DNA from: Peronospora farinosa
Lineage: Eukaryota > Oomycota > Peronosporomycetes > Peronosporales > Peronosporaceae
Assembly (NCBI GenBank): GCA_947646735.1
Contig: CANTFK010000983.1
Location: 124,001 to 188,000, forward strand
Reading direction: 5' to 3'
DNA: 64,000 nucleotides
The notes beneath the pieces are model-generated. The model was not told where the DNA came from. It saw only the letters and a list, made by a program, of their open reading frames with translations, and searched no databases. How positions within the stretch are numbered: position 1 is the first letter of the stretch; each line of letters begins with the position of its first letter. A program made the position numbers and the translations under genes. Below are positions 22,620-33,235 of this stretch, in pieces.

Positions 22620-25600
22620 CTATAATCCCAACATAGTTGAGGTCGAAGTGATGTTGAACCCAAGCACGAGCACAATAAGGCCGTAGCCCAGCGTGACAAT
22701 CAAAGCCATCGTTACGAGTGAAAATGTCACTCCCACACGCAAGAAGTCCTTCACTTCCAAGTATGGCTGGCCGTGGTCGTCCAGTACCAGCAGTGAGTTG
22801 ATGTTCGGAAAGGACGAGAACGGGAGCGCCATAGCTATCATTAGTAAAACATAGAAACTAGCGTTAGGGAAACGTTTAAACATTGTAGAGTACACACATC
22901 CTTTCTTACCAGCTGAGATTGCCATCGCACAGCAAATCACAGGAATATGCGGGTGTCCGATCTGAATTGCCATCTCAACAATTATTGGCAAGAGGATGAT
23001 CGAAGCAACCGTGTGCGAGACAAAGGTAGTAAGGCAAACCACCAGAATGCACAAAGAGACCGTGACCATCCAAACGTTTCCGGACGGCAGCGCGTGGATG
23101 ACCGACTTGCTCAGAGTATCGAGAAGTCCAGATCGTTGAATAGCCTGCAAGCGACAATTTTTAGCAATTCGCTCGACAAAAAGTGATCAGTATCAGCAAA
23201 CAACAGGCTTACATCTCCCAAAACGTTGCCACCACCGATCAGGAAAAGAATGTGCCACGAGAACGAATTGAAGTCAAATTGGCTGAGCATACCCGTGCCG
23301 AACATGATGAACTGCAAAAATTGAAAGCTCACAATAAGTACTAGCATCAGAATTACCGAGTTTCGCAAGCCTTACCATAAACATCATCGAGATGATACCC
23401 AAGTCTCCAAACGTTGTGCTCGTCACCGAGAAAGATGCCCACAAGAAAATTGTGAGCAGGGTCATTGAAATGACGACGACGTGAAGCCTGCTGATCTTTT
23501 GCTTTTGGTCGTAAACAATCTGTGGAATGTATGTAGCGTCCCGAGGATCCATTACCCAGAGCAAAAACAACCAGCACTGTCACGTCGGAACAGTAAGTAA
23601 ATGTCACCATATAAATCAAGGATAGGTTGCACCTTGCTTACCATAATCGTGCCAACGGTGCAAAACGGTACGGCTATCGCCATCCACTGACCAAACGTAA
23701 TGGTATACCCAGCTTTCTCCAGAAATGACACGGCCAGAGTGTTCTGCAGCGACGAAATCGGGGTCATCATTCCACCAAGGTTGCAGGCGAAGGCTAAGCC
23801 GATGAGAAGCGTCTTCACGTAAGTGCTATTTCTAGGAAAATCCCGGATGATAGGGAGCAAAACCTAGGCGCAAAAAATGTTGTAGCGCATAAGTAAGAAG
23901 TTGTGCTGGCGTTGTACGCATGACAGGATACCTACCGACACGCACAGCACAGGGGCAGTATGGTTACTGATCCACATCGACAGAAACAGTCCCATGAGCA
24001 TGATTGCGAGCAGGAACAAATTCGGGCTCTTTTTAAACCGACGTTGCAAGAAAGCAGCAATATAAAGCTCGATCTGGCACTTCGCGAACGCTGCAGAGAT
24101 TGAATAACTGCAGCGGTCCATGTGCAAAACCATTTAGTAGTCACGTGCTTGATACAGGTCATACAAACATCACATAACGCACCCGCCCATAATTAGAATA
24201 GTCGTGTGGTTGACAAGCATTGACATCACCTCCTTAGCGGATTGCTCTACAGTTGCAGCAGTCAAACGAGGTAAGGAAGGTGAAAATGTCGTAGTCGCAT
24301 GTCAGCAATTCTAAGTAAAGTGACGTACTAGCTGTGAGGAGCGTATCAGGGTGTGCCTTGTCGTTCAGAATGTGCAAGAACACGACAAGTGGAGGGACAA
24401 GAAGTGCTGTAGCGAAGTACGGAAGTGCCTCCGTCACCCATAGTGTCGTAATAAAAACGAGCATCGCCAAACATCGTTGTTGTACGTCCTCCCCTGTAGT
24501 AGTCGAACACTGCGTTAAACAAGGATCCATGCCAGTTTCTAGGTTCAGTATAAAAAGTCTTTTACCTTTAGGAGTGACCCGAACAAGTAGCAGAAATACA
24601 AAAAGCGCCACCGAGATGCCAAAAGGGACTAGTTTTACCTGAAACAATTACCCCAATCGACGACACTTAGTACAAAGCACAGCTAAGATTCTGAAGGGCG
24701 ACCATCAGTATTGCTCAGTAAATCCAGTAAATAAACATACTTTACGAAACAGCGAGTTCTGGTCGCCCTGCATTCGCTGCATCCGACGCTCCATGTTCCC
24801 CGCCTCCAGCTTGTCCCTGTCATTGACCATTGCACATAGTCAATCCTTGCTTCAGCACGCACAGATACAGTAATAAAGCCCGACCGTACATTGACGTAAG
24901 TCCAAACACGCGATCCAGCAACTTGTCAATATCATTGGACGCATAAAAGCGTTCGTTGGTCAACCGCTTCATAAAAGCTTCCTGCGTGTGCGATTTCACT
25001 GTCTTGTCAAACTGTTGAATACATTACAAAAATGTATCAGCAATTTAATGTCCTCAACCCTCAGCTCTTCCCTCTCTCTCTGTCCCACCTTCTTGACAAT
25101 CTTCCGGAATCCCGAGTGGTTAATCTGCACAAACGTCCGCAAGTCCACTAACGTATCATAAATCTCCTGCAATGCCGCAAACCCACGATCACCTGAAAAG
25201 AATACATCACACCACATCACCCGAATCCCAGCACCAGATTTCTCTTTTCAGTCCATAGATGTTCACAAAAGCTCATTTGCCTCTCATTGTTTCTCTACAA
25301 ACCCTGTGAGTGTGTGCGTGGACGAGAATGAACATGTCCGGTCGATATCTTTTCGTCCTCTAATATGGCTTCAAATTCTCCCACGGACCGTGTGAGTTTC
25401 ATGGCTTTGCTGACGTAAAAATCATTCACAAGCTTGAGATTTGTCTCCAGCACCTCCCAAAATTGATCCTTTGCATCTTGTATTTCATCCACCACGTCCT
25501 TAAGTAACGGATGCGTTTCATCCACGAGCACTTGCACTTGGGTGGTGCCCATATGCGTTTCTATCGTTTGCTGCAACTTAAGCTGTTTGTTTTGTTTCTT

Positions 25601-25711
25601 CTCGACTTCAAAAGCCACGCGTTTAATCAGTCGTTTTAACCGTTTATACTGTACGTAATTGTCACGCCATTCCGGGTTTGCCGAAACCTCGAGCTGTTTG
25701 CCAAACTTCAT
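22620..25711 (-). CDS. SPX-domain anion (phosphate) transporter of the DASS/Pho87-Pho90-Pho91 type
   Basis: The minus-strand multi-exon gene starts MKFGKQLEVSANPEWRDNYV. Exons 1-3 are assigned as 25711-25303, 25192-25089 and from 25011; the third junction restores the SPX core FRKIVKKFDKTVKSHTQEAF. SPX domains bind inositol pyrophosphates and gate phosphate transport. The membrane part follows through about nine further exons: KVKLVPFGISVALFVFLLLV, LWVTEALPYFATALLVPPLV, FLSMWISNHTAPVLC, the DASS signature ACNLGGMMTPISSLQN, FLWASFSVTSTTFGDLG, ILFLIGGGNVLGD, FVSHTVASIILLPIIVEMA, and a C-terminus ending TSTSTMLGL. The order SPX then Na/sulfate-symporter domain matches yeast low-affinity phosphate carriers. 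The later exon borders were not all resolved. Confidence 0.88.
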
Positions 25712-25953
25712 AGCGAATCAAGGAAAGAATCCAGTACACGCGACTCAATGGTGCGGCTTCGATTATGAAATGGTTCAGGAACTATGAGACGCAGCTACAA
25801 TCAGTTGAAGCACTTGGGATTACGCAACTTAAGACGGAAGATACGACTATTTATTTTAGGGACAGAGGTAGCATTTCTAACTTTATTTCTAACATGAACT
25901 CGTGTGCACCACATTCCCAAGCTGTTGACACAACCTTCGCGTCACTCCATATA
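25712..25953. promoter_or_regulatory. Divergent promoter region of the SPX transporter and LRR gene
   Basis: The two genes point away from each other with 242 bases between the chosen starts, or 53 if the LRR protein starts at the upstream in-frame ATG at 25765. The tight spacing favours the downstream ATG. No PHO-type element is claimed. Confidence 0.4.
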
Positions 25954-27488
25954 ATGGCGTTCCGTCGCGAAGTCTCGCCGCTGGATAAGATCGTGCTCAA
26001 GTTTATCTCCAAGTCGCCTCGTCAATTAAACGTGATCCTCAATGATCAGACACTGGCGCGTGCACATCGTATCATGAAACCAACCAAGTCACGTACGCAC
26101 AAAGCCAAGCAAGAGGTTATTCGTGCGCTGCTGCGTGGCGGACGGCTAGGGGACGACACGCTGCCTGCGAGTTTCTTTGACCCGAGTATGACACGCCTTG
26201 AGATTATTGGGGCAAAGATTTCGACGATTTTTATTGAAATGGTCCGTTGGGTTGAATGGATTGGGTTCATTGTCGAGAGTATTGAAACGGGGGTTTTATT
26301 TATTGGGCATGTGTTTTTTTAGTTGTCCAAGATTTGTCCCAAACTACATTCGGTGAACTTTTCAGGATGTTTTCGACTTACGGACGAAGCAATGGAAGTA
26401 TTGCTGAAAAATTGTCCAGGTGAGGAGGGTTTTTGTTGTTTATATTGAGATTTTTACTTTTTACTGTGGGTTTTTTGTAGAAATGAAGGAGATGAATATT
26501 GACAATTGTCGAAAATTGACGGATTTGACACTAGACTATCTGCGTAAACTTGCTCCGAGACTGCAGGTTTGTGGCTGGAGTCAAAGGAGCTTAACGATGT
26601 GAACAGAAATGGTGGATGGGTATTGGTTTTAATATCTTCTGTAGAGCTTTGATATCAGTGGCAATTTCAACATGACGATTTCAGGCATTACAAAGCTTAT
26701 TGAAAGACACCCAAATCATTCCAAGTTTATAAAAGTTCATGTGTCGGGTCACGCTGTGACGGATCAGTACGTTCGGTAAAAGTGTGAGTGTGCAACGGTG
26801 TCATTGCAGTACTGATAGATTCTTATTGACTTTGTAGAACCATCAGGATCATTACGGCCAAGTGTCGGAAGTTGCACAGCTTGAGTGCCGGGTATTGTGC
26901 TATCACGGACGAGGCCTTGATTGCGCTGCTGAAAAAGCGCGAATCTGTGTCGCGCTTGTACTTGCACTGGAATGTTGCGATCACGTAAGTTTTTTACTGT
27001 AATTGCAGAACTTTTACTACTTGAACAATTTACTCCTGCTGTTGATGTATTGCTTGTCCGTGATACAGCGATCAATTCTTACGCTTTCTCGGATCGGAAG
27101 CTCGAAACTTGCAGGAGCTGAACCTGTGCGGTGTAAAGACTGTTTCGGCTGATGTACGTTGTCTAAACGTGGTAAGTGTTTGTCCATTGCATCACTAATA
27201 CTTTCTGCTGGGCATGTCAAGTCTATCGTTGCCGCTATCCACGCCAAAATGGGTGTTCGAAACGAGTTGCTCGATTCTACAGTACCGCTGCCTTCTGACG
27301 ATAATCCTGAACCTGAACGAAAGCGTCTTAAGAAGATTGATTTCCGCTACACAACGTAAGTGATGTCGTTCTAGAAGAGCGGTCAAATGAAGTAACTCAC
27401 AACAAATGATCGGCTTTACTCCAGTGTTACGAAGGAAGTTGCTGCAGCTGTCAAGGAGCGATACCCTGAGCTTCAAGTCACATTTTGA
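25954..27488 (+). CDS. Leucine-rich repeat protein, Rad7/AMN1-like
   Basis: Exons 25954-26278, 26366-26419, 26481-26566, 26645-26766, 26838-26984, 27069-27153, 27222-27355 and 27425-27488 join to 338 residues; the first junction is the least sure. Cysteine-containing LRRs run through the protein: [56 protein letters not shown] and [18 protein letters not shown]. Such RNI-like repeats are found in Rad7 (ubiquitin ligase in global genome repair), AMN1 and F-box proteins. The N-terminal [20 protein letters not shown] has no F-box; the region [29 protein letters not shown] resembles the start of fungal Rad7 LRR regions, but this is inference. An upstream in-frame ATG at 25765 would add 63 residues. 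Confidence 0.75.
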
Positions 27489-27889
27489 ATCGGATACAAC
27501 GTTTCAACAATAAATCGTGGCTGTTGAATGCTTGTGAGTACTTGTTGAAGTATGGTACATGCCTACTTCTGTATTAATCAATGGATACATGCACCCAACA
27601 TGAAACTAATACATCGTCTTCTTTGTTTATTCCATGTCATCGTCGTACATGTTTCTTGACATTCCTCTTCGTCACTAAAACATGTTGCCATCGAGTCTTG
27701 AGCTTCACCACGATGTGATGCAATTAATCCGATACACAAAACTATTTACATATTTGCACTCTGTTGACAAAAGATGGCACCTTTTTTTCCTGAATTTTGA
27801 TAACACACGTTAATCTACTTCATCCCCTTACTTTATCTCTCCAAAGTTGCTACTTCAGTGAAGTTTCCTTATTGCTCCGAGTACATATC
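27489..27889. other. Intergenic region upstream of INTS3
   Basis: About 400 bases between two genes on the plus strand. AT-rich with no motif recognised; it must hold the LRR gene 3' end and the INTS3 promoter. Confidence 0.45.
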
Positions 27890-30800
27890 ATGGACCCACC
27901 TCCTCCGCCTCCACCGAGTCTCTCTTCCTCTGTACCACCACCCCCTCCACCTCCTGGTCCACCTCCACAGACGTCTATTACAACCACTCACACTCCTTCT
28001 AATTTTACTAGCAACAATCACGTCACTTCTCCCGTCTCTACTAACAATGCAGCAACATCAACGCCACACTCGAAGCTTCTGAACCATTTACCACTAGACG
28101 CGCCTGATGAACTCGATCGTAAGTGGTACGCACATTTCTATCACATGCAGAAGACCATACAGGGTAAAGACGAGGCTGCGACGCTCGCTATCTTGAAGCA
28201 GCAGCCGGCCGAAGGTCTGACGCCGCTACCGTTCCAGCCTGATATTGCGTTACTTTACGCAGTGCTCACGGAGCCTACACAATCCAAGCAATATCTTCGG
28301 TACTTGACGACTGTGGCAGCTATGGACAATTACAAAACTTGTATGGGGTGGCTCCAGAAACTCATTGATCTCAAGTTTGTTAAGTTGCTGGTAGCATGTC
28401 GCAGTCAATTGTTGTGGCTTGTGCGGGAGTTCGTGCATTTAAATGCACCAGGTGTGGACAAGGTAATTGTCTGCTTGATGCGATATCTGACTGGTGGAGA
28501 TCCTAGTCGTACAACGGTCTGGCTGGCGTCGTCAATTATTCGTGTTTTGATTGAACATGAAGCTTGGCTTTTGTCGTGCTCGAGTTTAATCCCGTTTGTT
28601 TTCCATACATTTGCAAGGATTTCACTTGATCACTCTGCTGCACAACATGCGAGCTTGTTGAAGCAGGAGGTGGAGCTGTGCACGACTTTGTGGAACCGTC
28701 GTCAGGCGGATGTAGCACAACTTGGACGAGAAATTGTGCGCGTACTTAGCAACGCAAAGGATGTACGTTGACAGTAGTGTATTGTGGTGGGTGGTCAGGT
28801 GTTCATAACGTGAGATATGCACTGCATGCAGATTCCGGGGATGAGTGTGCTTTGGAAACAATTGAGAAACGTACGGGATACTGCTGAAGCTGAAAAGGAT
28901 TTCACGGCATACTCTGTAGCGCAGTTGATGGCGATTCCAACTCCTCCAAAGTATCTTGCGTACCGTTTGAATCCTAAAATGGAGGAATATCTACTCTTCA
29001 TGATGGCACGTGTTTGTCATATTTGCTAAGTTTGGGACGAGCAATTACTGATCGACACATTTTTTTTCTTTTAATGGTGTGACTCTAGGAACGTGTTCAA
29101 GCTGGATCCGTGACGCGCTACCAAAAATGGTTTTCGTCCCAGTTTTTGAGTAGCCCAGGGTCGGATGGACTTGTTCCCGATCTTGTGCGGTACATTTGCG
29201 CTGTCTACCATCCTTCTAACCAGGTTCTAAGCTCTAAGGTCACGCCTCGGTACCATATTCTCGGGTGGCTCTATCTTCTCTGGTGCGTTTTGTTTGTCCC
29301 TCTTTTGTTGTTGTGTTTGTGCTAAATACTGCATTTTGTTGCGGGTGAAATAGCCACGGCAGTAAGACACCCAGTGTGCTGGCTCGAGTACAGCTTGCTA
29401 TGTTTTTCGACTACTTGTACTTTAAACCGTCGGACAACATCATGACGGTAGAGCCTGCAATTTTGCTCATGGTGCGATACGTGTCAACTTGCTTTTTGTT
29501 ATCAGACGAGCGGTACTAACATTCACTGTCCGGCAACTTTAGGTGAAATCACTTAAAAGTCACCCTATGGTAACGCTAGCCATGATTCAGTTCGTTGTCT
29601 TCGCTGTGGAAAAGTTTGCTGCCTCACCAGTCAACCGAAAGCTCATGCAGAAGGGTGTGTCCACTGCGTTCTCGACAATATTAAAACTTGGTGTTGTGCC
29701 ATCCCTCCACTCGCTCCAGAATTTTCCGATGCTGATGTCGAGCGCACCAGAATTGCAGTCGGAGCTTCACCGCATTTTTCCGGAGCACTTTCCCTCCGCT
29801 GAGAATGTCCAAGCGCAAGGTCCACTATCGAGTCCAATATCAAGTGCCGGTGGAAGTCCTGCCAGGTCCCCTGGCCCAACCTCGTCACCTGGAAGACAAT
29901 CACCTATCCGAGAATCGCCGGGTCGCCAATCACCAGTCCGAAGCATCCCTATTGGCACAGAAAGCCCTATCACATCGCCGTTACGATTGCAGAGTCCGAC
30001 ACATTCGGACGCAAGTATGAGTGGTGGTGGGGCATCCTCTGATACGACTTCTCTAGGCGCGCTTTCTTTCTTGCCGGATCACCAGCAAACTGTGGATTCT
30101 ACGACGGATGTGGCTACTCGTAGTGACGCACTTGCTTCGACAGCACCAGCGACTATGATTTCTCACAAGCAGCCTATTGTTGACATTCCTGAATGTCTTA
30201 ACGCACTGGGGAGCGATGATATTAAGCACTTTCAGCAGTCAATGCCCGAGCCATGTTCTCGCCCTACGGAGAGCTTTCTGGAGTGTTTGAACGATATTTT
30301 GATTTCGTGGATTCGACAAGACAACGTTGTTGAAGTCGCTGCCCCCTTGGGATCTTTCCTACACGCTTCGCTGGAAAGGATTATCGTGTCATCCCGAATT
30401 GCCTTGAGTGATTCACCCAAAGTCACATCTGCGGGTGTGTTCAATTTGATGCTAGACCAGGTGGTCAGTGAAGCTGTGGACATTTATGTGCCTTTTTTGA
30501 AGGCTATGTATGCGCGAGATGTTACAATATCCTACCGCCTGCTCGCCTTCTGTTGTTCACGAAGTAGTGGAAAGAGTCCTGAGGTTGCTCTGGGGCCTTA
30601 CGCTGCGTTTATTGATGCCATCGGTGGTGACATGACTGAACATATCTTAAAAGACTTGAATTTGAGCCAGCAGATTGACGATGCGCGGGCACAGGCTTGT
30701 GCTCTTCTAGACAAGCCGATGTCTGTTGGTGTGTCGAAGAACGAGATGGATGCTTTGAGCGCTACTGCTCTTTTCGTGTGCCCCTACCTATTTGCGAATA

Positions 30801-31546
30801 TGCAGCACTCGTTCTTTTCCAAGCTGATGACTCGTAGCGAAGCACTTGTACAGGTGCTCCTTGGTCTGGTAACGCCTGCAATGCTAAATGCATTATGCAC
30901 GCGTGTGGTTATGTGTGAGTTTGCAATTTTTAAAAGCCGACTGGCCAACATCGTGCTCTCGTCGTTGCAATGGACTTCGTGGGAACAGTACGCCATGTGG
31001 GATCTCGTGCTCGCAGAGCTCCAATCCGGACGTTCAGCTATCGCCGAAAAGAATATAATGGCAGCGGCACGAAAGGTGCTGGTCTGTGTGAATCCAAAAG
31101 AGACTCCAGAGACAATGACCGGGTTGCTAAAGTGTCTGATCCACTTCAGCCCCGATGATAGTGTGCTCCAAAGCGTGTTCAAGCTCTCTGACGCATACGA
31201 TGACTTTCCATTTGCAGTATTGACGTGTTGGATGGAGAAATTCCCGGACGTTGTCACGACTTTTGTTCGTACATCTTTGGAAAATATCAACGACAGTGAC
31301 CTCTTCAAGGACAAGACCCTATCCGAACTAGTCCGAAAACTCGATCATCTCCAAGAGTTACGCATTCGCAATGACACAAGTGAAGTAATCGCAGTACTTC
31401 AGGACGAAAGTATTATCTCGCTCTTGAAGAAGTTACTACATCAACATTGCCCAACTGATGCATTGTCAGTAGTTGATACGTATCAAGCATTACGCACCGT
31501 GCTATTCGACGAGGAACCTCCATACAAGAAAACAAGGCTTGGATGA
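27890..31546 (+). CDS. Integrator complex subunit 3 (INTS3) homologue
   Basis: Exons 27890-28762, 28832-29005, 29089-29282, 29354-29471 and 29543-31546 join to 1120 residues. Integrator cleaves nascent snRNA and other Pol II transcripts; INTS3 also scaffolds the SOSS DNA-repair complex in animals. The INTS3 N-terminal domain is recognised by LMRYLTGGDPS, AIPTPPKYLAYRLNPKMEE, VTRYQKWFSSQFLSSP, LVRYICAVYHPSNQVLSS, PRYHILGWLYLL and FFDYLYFKPSDNIMTVEPAI. The C-terminal half has a Ser/Pro-rich linker (about residues 550-640) and alpha-helical repeats. The first 50 residues are proline-rich (two P7 runs), unlike animal INTS3. The exon 2 donor is either GCACGT (ungapped family alignment) or GTTTGT six bases later. 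The ATG at 27890 is preferred over upstream non-ATG frames. Confidence 0.9.
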
Positions 31547-31661
31547 TATAACTAACCGGCACTTTATTACTGTTCAAAGGTGTTACAAAATCCCCTCGTT
31601 TTACTGTCCCTCCACATAACTTTCCACAATAAGAAAAAAAAGTCAATAAATAAAAAATAAT

Positions 31662-32535
31662 ATGGGAATTGTTATGTCGAAAGTGTTTGCAGCTTTGTTT
31701 GGCAGTAAAGAGGTGCGAATCCTCATCTTGGGCCTCGATAATGCAGGCAAGACGACCATTCTCTGTACGTTGATATTCTTCACCTAATAAGAAGTAAAAA
31801 GAGCGAGAGAGAGAGAGTGATATGGTATTTATTTTTTATTTATTGAATGTATATACAGACCGTTTACAAGCCGATGAGATTGAAGAGACTGTGCCTACGA
31901 TTGGATTTAATATGGAAACGTTGCAGTACAAGAATATCAAGTTTCAAGTGTGGGATTTGGGTGGACAGACAAGCATTCGACCTTATTGGCGATGTTATTA
32001 TCCCAATACAGACGCCATTATTTACGTCGTGGATTCGGCCGATGTTGACCGTCTTAATATTGCTAAACAGGAGCTACATGCGATGCTTGAGGTGTGTTTT
32101 TTGCTGGATCTTGATTGGATTCTTTTGTTGTCGGTTATGTCACTCACTCACTTGTGTGTTTTTTTACAGGAGGAAGAGTTAAAAGACTCGATTTTGTTGG
32201 TGTTTGCTAACAAACAGGACCAAAAGGGGGCGTTGAATGCAGCTCAGGTTTGTTATATGAGCTGATGAATAGAGAGTGGATTGTTGGTTGACTAATGACG
32301 TGGTGTTGATATTAATGTGTATAGATTTCCGAGGCGATGGGGCTTTCAGACATTCGCAACCGTCAATGGTCTATAAAGGAGACTACAGCAACACAAGGCT
32401 CGGGTCTCTTTGAAGGATTCGACTGGTAAGACGTTGTCACTGCCAAGTCTCATTTGTTGATGGAAAAAGGTTAGTCTGGTCTAACGTGGCATCTTGTCTG
32501 TTGTTAGGATCGTGACATGCATTAAGGGCGAGTAG
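31662..32535 (+). CDS. ARL1-type Arf family GTPase
   Basis: Exons 31662-31764, 31859-32091, 32170-32247, 32325-32425 and 32508-32535 join to 180 residues. Arl1 recruits GRIP-domain golgins to the trans-Golgi. It starts [14 protein letters not shown], so Gly2 is a likely N-myristoylation site and fixes the start. G motifs: [19 protein letters not shown], the Arf-type [26 protein letters not shown], and TATQGSG in the SAT position. YWRCYY and the [13 protein letters not shown] switch II are diagnostic of Arl1 as opposed to Arf1 (KIRPLWRHYF). Five short exons, 70-95-bp introns. VPS52 and Rab5 nearby act in the same pathway, but I do not infer co-regulation. Confidence 0.95.
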
Positions 32536-33235
32536 GTGTGCGTCTCAGCAGCGCTAGCATTGTGCTGCATATCAAGTCTGGTCAGCATCGAGACAGTGTC
32601 TGCCTCCCTTTAAGTTTACGGAGCTCTCTGCACGGTCAATCGTTTAGAGCAATAGAATGAGCACAGAGAGGCAAAATGGTGCATGAGGAAGGATAGCATG
32701 CAGAATGAAAGCGTTTACACCACGTGCACAAGCAAAAAGGGTGAGAAACTTTACATGGGAAAACATTGCTGGTCTGCATTCTGCTTTGTTGTTTTGGACT
32801 GCAGGCGTTTTTTTTGGCTTGTGACTTGGAACGCAACACAATATGGTCGCCTTTACGGTGACTAACGTATAGGTACGGTCTTCCGAGAGCTGCTTTGTTG
32901 TGTTGCTGTATGAAGCTATCGTTATTGGCGTATACCGTTCGACAAGGATGTGCTCGCGTTTAATCGAGACACGGAATGTCGATGGCCTCGAGCCAAGTCT
33001 GTCATCGATGATCAGTGGAAGCCAATCTTGTGAATGGTATCAAGCTATCGTCAATAAGCTATCAACAGCTACGGCATATCAGACCGAGCGACCAGCTCGG
33101 AGCTATTCGTAAAATGTAGCCATTATTGAAAAACAATAGAAGTAGCGTCGAAACGCCAGGATAAAACCGGTATAACGAAAAAACATGTTTTAAACAACAT
33201 GATTGTTTATTTTACAGATTATATCGGAGTGAGCC
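32536..33235. other. Intergenic region between ARL1 and the JmjC gene
   Basis: About 700 bases. Short frames on both strands near 32640-32865 have no recognisable domain. A possible in-frame remnant at 32900-33112 shows no homology that I can name. Confidence 0.5.

Noticed and set aside
25765..25953. Upstream ATG for the LRR protein
   Set aside because: The added 63 residues are unlike the LRR region and would leave only 53 bases to the divergent gene; not excluded.
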